Translations under genes and position numbers: made by a program
Origin: Casp-actino8 sp037147055
GTDB taxonomy: Bacteria; Actinomycetota; Acidimicrobiia; Acidimicrobiales; Ilumatobacteraceae
Length of the DNA stretch: 8,782 nt
NCBI GenBank assembly: GCA_037147055.1
Contig: JBAWVW010000076.1
Location: 1-8,782 of the forward strand
Direction: 5' to 3'
Shown here: one piece after another, positions 1 to 5,925 of the stretch
How the letters are laid out: the number at the start of each line of letters is the position of its first letter
How positions within the stretch are numbered: the first letter of the stretch is position 1
The notes under the pieces: generated by a model
The model's input: only the letters and a program-made list of their open reading frames with translations
Databases searched by the model: none
Told to the model about the DNA's origin: nothing

Positions 1-120
1 TTTCGCGTTCCAAATCTCTACTCAAACCCCGACCACTACCCCATCAACACTGGGGATCAGAAGTACGCACCGAACTACTCCCCGATAACGACAACAGGTT
101 CCTCAGTGAGCACCCAGTGA
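1..120 (+). CDS. possible C-terminal end of an unidentified protein (5' end outside window)
   Basis: Frame 1 is open from the first base to a TGA at 118-120 and encodes 39 residues rich in Pro, Tyr and Asn, including the stretch NTGDQKYAPNY. Over the first 25 or so codons the third position is dominated by C (tac, ccc, gac, cac, atc, aac), which looks like real coding sequence. I do not recognise the family. The last 46 bases overlap the 3' end of the EthD gene on the other strand, so the two would be convergent. Frame 3 is also open for about 125 bases, so the open frame alone is weak evidence. It could instead be intergenic DNA. Confidence 0.33.
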   Translation, partial: FRVPNLYSNPDHYPINTGDQKYAPNYSPITTTGSSVSTQ

Positions 121-419
121 ATCTTTGAAGTATCTAAAAACTTTTCCGTGTCGGCCATCACCAAAGGAAAATCTGGCTCAGACATATGCGCGTTGAATTG
201 CTCAGCAGAGTCAAAAATCTGGATCGTTACGCCATCAAAATCGGGTTCGTGGCGGCTACCCGCGGGTGGCCACACAGCCGCGTGCTGCTCATAACGACGG
301 ACATACTTTGCCGCTGAACAATTACGAATCAGCGGTCCGTGAATATCAAACCAGTAATCGAGAAATTCCTGATGAGTTGTACCAGGCTTGCGCTTGAGCA
401 TTGAGACGAGTCGAATCAT
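75..419 (-). CDS. EthD-domain protein (dimeric alpha+beta barrel)
   Basis: A 114-residue protein made almost entirely of one EthD/ferredoxin-like domain. The N-terminus MIRLVSMLKRKPG followed by EFLDYWFDIHGPLIR (about residues 18-32) is the family signature, with HGP at 27-29. A second half with VTIQIFDSAEQF (65-76) and a C-terminal strand near EEPVVVIG completes the fold. Length is normal. Such proteins form dimeric barrels and often sit in catabolic operons. Most have no proven reaction; EthD itself is needed for ethyl tert-butyl ether degradation, with an unclear role. The ATG at 419-417 is preceded by GAAAGG at 432-427 with seven bases between. It starts 30 bases after the SDR stop codon, so it is the last gene of the - strand operon. 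Its 3' end overlaps a possible + strand reading frame. Confidence 0.85.
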   Translation of the reverse strand: MIRLVSMLKRKPGTTHQEFLDYWFDIHGPLIRNCSAAKYVRRYEQHAAVWPPAGSRHEPDFDGVTIQIFDSAEQFNAHMSEPDFPLVMADTEKFLDTSKIHWVLTEEPVVVIGE

Positions 420-449
420 GGTGATGCCTTTCAGTTCACTAAATTTCTA

Positions 450-1241
450 TTACAAACCTAAGAAAGATCCACCATCGCAGATGATTGTTTGACCAGTCAC
501 AAAAGATGAATCATCACTTGACAAAAATAATGCCACAGAGCCAATGTCTCGGGTGATATCGCCGACCCGACCGAGAGGTGTTCTGGCTTCAATGGCGCTC
601 TGTAAGGCAGGGTTACGATCAAATGCGCCCAAAAGTGCTGGGCTACCAGCGACCGGTCCAATGCAATTAACGGTCACGCCGTGTTGACCCCATTCACGAG
701 CCAAACTTTTAGCGATAGCGCGTTGAGCAGCTTTAGCGGGTGAATACAAAGGAATATTTGCACTGCCTTCAATACCTGACGGTGATGTGATCAGGATCAA
801 TCGTCCGCCCCCTTGACCAGCCGGTCGTGCCGAAGATGAAATCAGGTACGGCATCGCTGCACGTGCACAAAACAAACTGGCCCACACCCCCGTCCGTGAC
901 ATAGAGGTCCAGTGTTTATCGATCTGTGCTTGCTCTAACTTATGGGGAATACCGCCCATGAAGGCGTTATGCACCATGATGTCCAGTCGTCCGAACTGTT
1001 GCACCGTCTGCTCCACACACTCATCAACCGAACGCGAAACTGAAACATCAGTGACAATGCAGACAGCCGATCCACCTGCTGAACGAATCGACTCAACAAC
1101 GGGCTCACCGGTTTCTGCTCTTCGCGCAGCGATCACAACGACCGCACCTGCTTGTGCCAGGCGGCGAGCGATACCTTCGCCGACTCCCTGACCTGCTCCC
1201 GTCACGATGGCCACCCGATTTTTCAGTCGGAGATCACTCAC
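450..1241 (-). CDS. SDR family oxidoreductase with intact Ser-Tyr-Lys triad
   Basis: Short-chain dehydrogenase/reductase, 263 residues from the GTG at 1241-1239. That start gives MSDLRLKNRVAIVTG and a 4-base GTGA overlap with the upstream stop; a longer TTG start at 1262 would only add seven residues. Visible motifs are the nucleotide-binding TGAGQGVG (14-21), catalytic Ser153, Tyr166 and Lys170 (YSPAK), and a C-terminal TGQTIICDGG. Two family positions are altered: the usual NNAG is HNAF (91-94), and the tetrad Asn before helix alpha5 appears to be Ser115. The expected reaction is NAD(P)-dependent oxidation of a hydroxyl group, plausibly a 3-hydroxyacyl-CoA or a ring hydroxyl; the substrate is not readable from sequence. 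It lies directly after the short SDR-like gene and resembles it at the C-terminus (RxWGQxGxTVN and TGQTIxCDGG), suggesting an obligate partner. Confidence 0.9.
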   Translation of the reverse strand: MSDLRLKNRVAIVTGAGQGVGEGIARRLAQAGAVVVIAARRAETGEPVVESIRSAGGSAVCIVTDVSVSRSVDECVEQTVQQFGRLDIMVHNAFMGGIPHKLEQAQIDKHWTSMSRTGVWASLFCARAAMPYLISSSARPAGQGGGRLILITSPSGIEGSANIPLYSPAKAAQRAIAKSLAREWGQHGVTVNCIGPVAGSPALLGAFDRNPALQSAIEARTPLGRVGDITRDIGSVALFLSSDDSSFVTGQTIICDGGSFLGL

Positions 1242-1777
1242 ATCCACAATCCACCGTCGCAAACAATCGTTTGACCCGTGATGTCGCCTGCGGTCTGACT
1301 ACACAACCAAGACACCACGCCAACAGGACTCACTTGGCCAACTAACGAACGCGGGGCGATTGACACTGGACCAGACACTTCGGGATCAATATCAAACCAA
1401 TGTGGCTCAACCGCCACTGCGTTCACTGTTATTCCCGCTTGTCCCCATTGACGGGCTGCCGATTTCACCAAAACACGCGCCGATTCTGCGAGTGCCGATT
1501 GGGCAACTAGCCCCACCCCACCCGACATACCTGTAGTGGGAACCACCACAACAATGCGATGAGAGCCCCGCGCATGTGCTTCTTGCAGATTGACGATGAC
1601 CTGCTGCATCGGCTGCTCATACATAGCGTCGATCATCTCGTCGGTGAGATCAAGAAGCGAATCCACGACCACGGCACCATCAACGCCAACGACAATGACC
1701 GTACTCGGAGTATCGCACTGCACTTCAGACCGCAAAAATTCAGCTAGGGCGCCATGGCCCAAGACTGTCACGCTCAC
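1238..1777 (-). CDS. short SDR-like protein lacking catalytic residues (pseudoenzyme subunit candidate)
   Basis: A 179-residue SDR-fold protein, about 70 residues shorter than a normal SDR. The N-terminus keeps one strand and helix (VTVLGHGALAEFL, 3-15) and then jumps to TVIVVGVDG (26-34), so the usual second and third Rossmann strands that hold the cofactor adenosine are missing. Aligned to its neighbour, catalytic Ser becomes Pro80, Tyr becomes Gln93 and Lys becomes Ala97, while the flanking helix (VKSAARQWGQAGITVNAV, 104-121) and tail GDITGQTIVCDGG (164-176) are well kept. It should not be an active dehydrogenase. The frame is intact. GTG at 1777 overlaps the upstream stop by GTGA, and its own stop overlaps the next GTG in the same way, so three genes are translationally coupled. 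A structural or regulatory subunit of the adjacent SDR is the best inference; a decaying gene is the alternative. Confidence 0.8.
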   Translation of the reverse strand: MSVTVLGHGALAEFLRSEVQCDTPSTVIVVGVDGAVVVDSLLDLTDEMIDAMYEQPMQQVIVNLQEAHARGSHRIVVVVPTTGMSGGVGLVAQSALAESARVLVKSAARQWGQAGITVNAVAVEPHWFDIDPEVSGPVSIAPRSLVGQVSPVGVVSWLCSQTAGDITGQTIVCDGGLWM

Positions 1778-2229
1778 GACACTGCATCCCCAGTTTCAAG
1801 ATGGGCTGATGCATCACCGTAAGCATCAACCAGCATGATGCGTTGAGAAAAAGCCCAAGCACCAGAGGCATTTTGAGTGAACTCATCGTGATAGCGGCCA
1901 GATGCCACAACTTGAAGGGGCAATACACCGGGCACATTTTGTAAAACGGTGAACTGTGAACGAGTTCGCACCTGACCGGGTGCATGAGATTCGAGGATCG
2001 TATTTGTCACGAGATGTTTAGTCCGCGGAATGCCCTCATAGGTTTTTACAAATTGGTGCATCACCTCACCGACCATCTCGCCTGGCACCGCGGGCTGGTC
2101 TGGCCCCGCCATAAAAACAGGGACACCGGCAAAAAGTACCGAGAGGCCGTCAAAATTACCGCTATCCACAAGTTCGGCATAGACGTACAACAAATTGAGA
2201 ACTGCTCTTTCATCTCCGTAAGTAAGCAC
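1774..2229 (-). CDS. SnoaL-like / NTF2-like family protein
   Basis: A 151-residue protein with the pattern of the SnoaL/nuclear transport factor 2 fold. An N-terminal helix has NLLYVYAELVDSGNFDGLSVLF (12-33). A middle strand has KHLVTNTILE, and a final sheet has VVASGRYHDEF followed by WAFSQRIMLVDAYGD. Members include ketosteroid isomerases, polyketide cyclases and dehydratases such as BaiE, but many have no known activity and I cannot assign a reaction here. Start is GTG 2229-2227; the only upstream in-frame codons before a stop (TAG at 2241-2239) are not starts. It is the first gene of the - strand operon with the two SDR-like genes and EthD, and probably acts on the same substrate as the SDR pair. 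A TAGGGT box lies six bases upstream of the GTG, suggesting a leaderless transcript. AGGG within that box could alternatively be read as a weak Shine-Dalgarno. Confidence 0.82.
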   Translation of the reverse strand: MLTYGDERAVLNLLYVYAELVDSGNFDGLSVLFAGVPVFMAGPDQPAVPGEMVGEVMHQFVKTYEGIPRTKHLVTNTILESHAPGQVRTRSQFTVLQNVPGVLPLQVVASGRYHDEFTQNASGAWAFSQRIMLVDAYGDASAHLETGDAVS

Positions 2230-2235
2230 GGGAAC

Positions 2236-2241
2236 ACCCTA
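2236..2241 (-). promoter_or_regulatory. candidate -10 box of a leaderless promoter (SnoaL operon)
   Basis: On the - strand TAGGGT is followed by exactly six bases (gttccc) and then the GTG start codon. This matches the TANNNT -10 element and spacing typical of actinobacterial leaderless transcripts, which begin at the first base of the start codon. No convincing -35 box is visible. The same bases include AGGG, which could serve as a ribosome binding site if the transcript has a leader. Confidence 0.45.
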
Positions 2242-2248
2242 GATCAAC

Positions 2249-2254
2249 TACGGT
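2249..2254 (+). promoter_or_regulatory. candidate -10 box of a leaderless promoter (SDR gene)
   Basis: TACGGT is followed by exactly six bases (caaagc) and the ATG at 2261. It fits TANNNT with transcription starting on the A of ATG. No Shine-Dalgarno sequence is present upstream of this ATG, which favours a leaderless message. No clear -35 box is seen. Confidence 0.5.
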
Positions 2255-2260
2255 CAAAGC

Positions 2261-3118
2261 ATGGCTGATAATGAAAACAACCCCCCTCAACCCTCTGGCT
2301 CATGGCCGATACCTGGCGAACAAACCGATGAACTTGTACGGGCCGCATTCCCACTGCGTCTCGGGCTGGTCGAAGGAAAAGTTGCCCTCGTGACCGGAGC
2401 GGGTCGAGGAATCGGTGAAGCAACCGCGCGTTTATTCGCCGTTGAAGGTGCCGCTGTTGTTGTCTGCGATATTGATGGGGACGCTGCCCAATCTGTCGTG
2501 CAATCCATTCAGGAACGTGGCGGAGAGGCCGTTGCAGTCGTTGCTGATCTCACCAAGGAAGATGAAGTTGCCGCCGTCATCACGACTGCTATTGACCGTT
2601 ACGGTCGCCTTGATTGTGCAGTCAACAACGCTGGAGTGAGTGGCCGGTTTGGATCTTTCATTGATTTACCGCTACACGAATGGCAACACATGATCAACGT
2701 CAACTTGACCAGCGTTTTCCTCTGCTTGAAGTATGAACTTGGCGTCATGGCCGCACAGGGTTTTGGCTCGATTGTTAATGTCTCTTCAGGCGCAGGCGTC
2801 GTGGCCGCTCCTGGTCTTCCGCATTACACCGCAGCCAAGCATGGTGTACTCGGTCTCACTAAATGTGCTGCCACAGAGTTCGCCGCCAAGGGAGTACGCG
2901 TCAATGCGATCCTCCCCGGCACCACTCGAACACCAATGATTAATGGATTTATCAACGGCGACCCAGCGATGGAAAAAATGGTCAGTCGCGGTATTGGTCG
3001 TGGCTATATGGGTGAACCCTCAGAAATAGCAGAATCAGCAGTTTGGTTATGTAGTGACCGCGCCAGTTTCGTCTGTGGTGAATCATTGTTAGTTGACGGC
3101 GCCACCGTCTGTCGCTGA
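2261..3118 (+). CDS. classical SDR dehydrogenase (probable hydroxyacyl-CoA or hydroxysteroid dehydrogenase)
   Basis: A 285-residue classical SDR with every hallmark: TGAGRGIG (45-52), Asp70 at the end of the second strand (favouring NAD over NADP), NNAG (122-125), and the catalytic tetrad Asn148, Ser176, Tyr189 and Lys193 (YTAAK). The tail has the usual FVCGESLLVDGA. Before the Rossmann fold lies an extra stretch of about 38 residues rich in Pro, Glu and Asn (PPQPSGSWPIPGEQ), longer than in most SDRs. No internal ATG or GTG occurs between residue 1 and the fold, so the ATG at 2261 is the only good start. It diverges from the SnoaL operon across 31 bases and converges on the racemase gene with a 21-base gap. 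Likely role: NAD-linked oxidation of a secondary alcohol in this degradation pathway. The exact substrate is unknown. Confidence 0.92.
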   Translation: MADNENNPPQPSGSWPIPGEQTDELVRAAFPLRLGLVEGKVALVTGAGRGIGEATARLFAVEGAAVVVCDIDGDAAQSVVQSIQERGGEAVAVVADLTKEDEVAAVITTAIDRYGRLDCAVNNAGVSGRFGSFIDLPLHEWQHMINVNLTSVFLCLKYELGVMAAQGFGSIVNVSSGAGVVAAPGLPHYTAAKHGVLGLTKCAATEFAAKGVRVNAILPGTTRTPMINGFINGDPAMEKMVSRGIGRGYMGEPSEIAESAVWLCSDRASFVCGESLLVDGATVCR

Positions 3119-3139
3119 TTTTTTCTTATCATTCGAACA

Positions 3140-4243
3140 TTAAGTCCATGACAACATAATGTCATCAACACTGTGTTCGCCTGAATGACAGGGCACGCCT
3201 GCGTTAGCTGGAGTGCGTGAAAAACGTGGTGCCGCCTGTGCTTGAACCACACCATTGATCGTCACGACAGTGCCTCGTGCTGCAATGTGAGGATGACTGG
3301 CAACTTCGTTCGGTGACAATACCGGAGCAAAACAAGCATCAGAACCCTCAAATATTTCTTCCCATTGCTGACGCGTTCGTTCAGCAAACACTTGTGCCAT
3401 ACGAACTTTCGCGGCCACCCAAACACTGCGATCATTTTGTTTGTCGGCAGATAGCAACGCGTCCTGAGTAACACCGAGACGATTAATAAGTTCAGCGTAG
3501 AACTGTGGCTCAATGGCTCCGACTGAGATCCATTTGTGATCGGCAGTCTCATACACATTGTAAAAGTGCGCTCCACCGTCAATGTGATTCGTCCCCCGCT
3601 CACCCCAGAACCCACTCGTGGAGGCCGAGAAAAATGGTCCGAGAATCATCGCCGCCCCGTCCACCATGGCGGCATCGATGACTTGTCCCTTACCGCTAGA
3701 AAAACGCTCAATAAGAGCACTCGCCACACCCATCGCTAAGACCAAGCCACCGCCAGCAAAGTCACCTAGAAGATTGATGGGTGGAGTCGGAGGTTGGCCC
3801 GCAGAACCAATGAGATGCAAGGCTCCCGACAAAGAGATGTAATCAATGTCGTGCCCAGCGGTGTGGGCCAACGGGCCCTCTTGACCCCAACCAGTCATGC
3901 GTCCATAGATCATCCGTTCATTACGTCGACAAACTACATCTGGGCCGATGCCAAGTCGTTCGCACACCCCTGGCCGAAATGGGTCAACGAAGACATCAGC
4001 ACGGTCAGTGAGTTCAAGCAGTGTGGCAATGTCCACTGCACTTTTTAAATCTAAAGCAATACTGCGCTTTCCGCGCATCATGGGGTTCGTTGCCAACCGA
4101 GTTCGTTGTACCCGCGCCGCCACCTCGGGACGTTCCACAGCGATCACATCGGCCCCAAGATCGGCCAAGATCATGGCCCCATAAGGACCAGGTCCCTGCC
4201 CCACTAATTCAATGACCCGCACACCGTGCAATGGTCCGGTCAT
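3140..4243 (-). CDS. mcr: alpha-methylacyl-CoA racemase (CoA-transferase family III fold)
   Basis: A 367-residue family III CoA-transferase fold protein (CaiB/BaiF superfamily). The racemase catalytic set described for the mycobacterial enzyme (His126, Asp156, Glu241) is present in matching motifs: GHDIDY with His131, NLLGDFAGGG with Asp161, and VGAIEPQFY with Glu245. The N-terminus has LHGVRVIELVGQGPGPYGAMILADLGADVI, and RGKRSIALDLK (57-67) is also typical. True CoA transferases carry a catalytic Asp in a different motif, so racemase is preferred. The reaction is epimerisation of the carbon next to the thioester in 2-methyl branched acyl-CoAs, which beta-oxidation of sterol and pristane-type side chains needs. 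ATG at 4243 lies five bases after the synthetase stop, with GAAGG at 4257-4253 as ribosome binding site. The two genes form an operon. Confidence 0.9.
   Translation of the reverse strand: MTGPLHGVRVIELVGQGPGPYGAMILADLGADVIAVERPEVAARVQRTRLATNPMMRGKRSIALDLKSAVDIATLLELTDRADVFVDPFRPGVCERLGIGPDVVCRRNERMIYGRMTGWGQEGPLAHTAGHDIDYISLSGALHLIGSAGQPPTPPINLLGDFAGGGLVLAMGVASALIERFSSGKGQVIDAAMVDGAAMILGPFFSASTSGFWGERGTNHIDGGAHFYNVYETADHKWISVGAIEPQFYAELINRLGVTQDALLSADKQNDRSVWVAAKVRMAQVFAERTRQQWEEIFEGSDACFAPVLSPNEVASHPHIAARGTVVTINGVVQAQAAPRFSRTPANAGVPCHSGEHSVDDIMLSWT
3148..3165. terminator. weak hairpin at the SDR/racemase convergent junction
   Basis: ATGACA (3148-3153) and TGTCAT (3160-3165) are perfect inverted copies around a 6-base loop, inside the last codons of the racemase and about 30 bases beyond the SDR stop. 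The stem is AT-rich and no T run follows, so termination here is only a suggestion based on its position between two converging genes. Confidence 0.2.
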
Positions 4244-4248
4244 CGCCG

Positions 4249-5823
4249 TCAGCCTTCGAGGCCAGCGTCAACCATGGCTTGTTGTTTCGCCCAGCGATAA
4301 TCACTTTTGCCTGCCGGCGAACGCACCATGAGAGCGACCAATGTCAATTGACGGGGTACTTTGTAACCCGCAACATGTAAGCGACAATGCTCCTGAATAC
4401 TTTCTAACGTTGGCGAAGTCCCTGCGCGCGCCTGCACAACAGCAGTCACCCGCTCGCCCCAACGGTCATCTGGTACACCGACTACAACGGCATCAAAAAC
4501 TTCGGGATGGCTTTTTAAAGAATTCTCCACTTCTTCAGGAAAAATCTTTTCTCCGCCACTGTTAATGCACACAGAACCACGGCCAATCAAAGTAATCGTT
4601 CCATCTACTTCAAGTCGAGCAAAGTCGCCAGGAATTGCGTAACGCGTGCCATCGGAAGAGGTCATAAACGTGGCCGCACTTTTCTCTGGATCCTTGTGAT
4701 ACCGCAATGGAATGTTGCCTGCGCGCGCCAAGCGACCCATTTCGCCTGGCTTTACTGGCATTAAATCCTCGCCCAGAACGAATGTGTCGCGCGCCGCGGT
4801 GACGGTTGGACCGCCCTTCATCTGAGAGTCTTTATCAACTCGTACAATTCCATTGGCCCCACCTTCACTGGAACCGATGGAGTCGCTGATCATAATATTT
4901 GGAAACAATTCCATAAATTGTTCTTTGCAAGACTGCGAGAACAACACAGCGCTGGAGACGACAGCAAACAGGGATGTCACATCATGTTCTGCTGCATGTT
5001 CGGAGATGTAATCAAGTAATGGTCGCGCCATTGCATCCCCAGTGATCATCACGAGGTTCGCTTTCTCGCTCTCAACTGTTTTCCACACATCAGCTGGATC
5101 AAACTTTCCTCGCAAAATGACTTTATTCCCAACGAAACTTTGACCCATCACGCTCCACTGCGAGGCTCCATGCATCAACGGAGGCAAGGGGTAAGAAATG
5201 AGAGGAAATCCTGCCCGACCTTTTTCAACGAAACCATCGGGGCTCGTTAATTTGACACCAGTCATGATGTCAATTCCCCCACCTAATGCCATTACTACGT
5301 CAGCGTGACGCCACACCACGCCCTTCGGCATCCCAGTTGTGCCACCAGTGAACAAAATGTAGATGTCGTCATCGGACCGCGGTGCGAAATCGCGCTCAGG
5401 ACTCTGATTCGCTAACGCAGATTCGTAATCCTCACCAATGATGAGGCTATGCAAATCTGGTGCCACGGTACGAGCGCGCTCGGCAAAGTCTTCTTCGACA
5501 ATGAGATAACTCAAGTCGGCATTAGCAAAAAGATACGACAACTCGTCCTCAACATAGCGATAGTTAATATTGACCCAGACCGCACGAATCTTGAATATCG
5601 CCCACAAAGACTCAACCCATTCGACGCGGTTTAAGGCGTAGATACCCACGTGGTCCCCTGCCTTGACGCCCTGAGCCTGCAGATAATGAGCTAACCGATT
5701 TGCTCGTTGATCCAACTCGGCAAACGTGCGACGAGTGCGGTCATCAACGATGTAGTCCCGATCAGGCCATTCATCCACGGCAGCTTCAAAGAGATCGGCA
5801 AGGTTAAAAGTCGTCGCTGGCAT
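4249..5823 (-). CDS. fadD19: acyl-CoA synthetase, FadD19-like (ATP-dependent CoA ligase)
   Basis: A 524-residue adenylate-forming enzyme of the ANL superfamily. The AMP-binding loop FTGGTTGMPKG (158-168), TDS-type motif SDSIGSSEGG (313-322), hinge region with GD at 399-400 and GRGS (414-417), SGGEKIFPEEVE (422-433) and the C-terminal catalytic Lys506 in RSPAGKSDYRWAK are all present. It would turn a carboxylic acid into its CoA ester through an acyl-adenylate. Sequence features such as INYRYVEDELSYLF, the SPERDF stretch and TGDAMARPL match what I recall of M. tuberculosis FadD19, the sterol C24-branched side-chain ligase. Orthology to FadD19 rather than a paralogue is inference. It is the first gene of an operon with the racemase and is divergent from the EchA19-like hydratase, as fadD19 and echA19 are in M. 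tuberculosis. The ATG at 5823 has no obvious ribosome binding site. Confidence 0.9.
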   Translation of the reverse strand: MPATTFNLADLFEAAVDEWPDRDYIVDDRTRRTFAELDQRANRLAHYLQAQGVKAGDHVGIYALNRVEWVESLWAIFKIRAVWVNINYRYVEDELSYLFANADLSYLIVEEDFAERARTVAPDLHSLIIGEDYESALANQSPERDFAPRSDDDIYILFTGGTTGMPKGVVWRHADVVMALGGGIDIMTGVKLTSPDGFVEKGRAGFPLISYPLPPLMHGASQWSVMGQSFVGNKVILRGKFDPADVWKTVESEKANLVMITGDAMARPLLDYISEHAAEHDVTSLFAVVSSAVLFSQSCKEQFMELFPNIMISDSIGSSEGGANGIVRVDKDSQMKGGPTVTAARDTFVLGEDLMPVKPGEMGRLARAGNIPLRYHKDPEKSAATFMTSSDGTRYAIPGDFARLEVDGTITLIGRGSVCINSGGEKIFPEEVENSLKSHPEVFDAVVVGVPDDRWGERVTAVVQARAGTSPTLESIQEHCRLHVAGYKVPRQLTLVALMVRSPAGKSDYRWAKQQAMVDAGLEG

Positions 5824-5829
5824 ATCTGT

Positions 5830-5835
5830 TTGCTA
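5830..5835 (-). promoter_or_regulatory. weak candidate -10 box for the fadD-mcr operon
   Basis: On the - strand TAGCAA sits six bases (acagat) before the ATG and is preceded by TGA, an extended -10-like context. It lacks the final T of TANNNT, so it is weaker than the two boxes at 2236-2254. The absence of a Shine-Dalgarno sequence before this ATG is consistent with leaderless expression. Confidence 0.28.
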
Positions 5836-5872
5836 TCACATCACAGCGAATATGACCCAACCCCATCGGCCG

Positions 5873-5891
5873 TAGTAGAAAATAGATACTA
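5873..5891. promoter_or_regulatory. short inverted repeat in the fadD-echA divergent region
   Basis: TAGTA (5873-5877) and TACTA (5887-5891) are perfect inverted copies separated by nine bases, in the 102-base region between the two divergent genes and in an AT-rich patch that would suit the echA promoter. It could be a regulator site of TetR or GntR type. A 5-base arm can easily arise by chance, so this is only a candidate. Confidence 0.22.
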
Positions 5892-5914
5892 ATTTGGTCA
5901 TCGCACCACAAGAT

Positions 5915-5920
5915 GAGGAG
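5915..5920 (+). promoter_or_regulatory. ribosome binding site of the enoyl-CoA hydratase gene
   Basis: GAGGAG lies five bases before the ATG at 5926. It is the strongest Shine-Dalgarno match in the window. It fixes the start of the hydratase and shows that this gene, unlike its divergent neighbour, has a leadered transcript. Confidence 0.7.
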
Positions 5921-5925
5921 TCAAG

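Noticed and set aside
39..55. Hairpin CCCCA/TGGGG after the EthD gene
   Set aside because: The stem is only five bases, no T run follows on the - strand, and it lies inside a possible coding frame on the + strand.
1242..1262. TTG start for the triad-containing SDR
   Set aside because: It adds only seven residues and gives a 25-base overlap. The GTG at 1241 makes the same GTGA overlap seen at the previous gene junction.
3095..3124. Intrinsic terminator after the + strand SDR
   Set aside because: GACGG/CCGTC can pair around five bases and six T residues follow at 3119-3124, but nine bases lie between stem and T run and the stem is short, so a classical terminator is not supported.
5824..5925. 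KstR or KstR2 operator
   Set aside because: I looked for AACnnGTT and CAAGnnCTTG cores in this region and in the 2230-2260 gap, and found neither.
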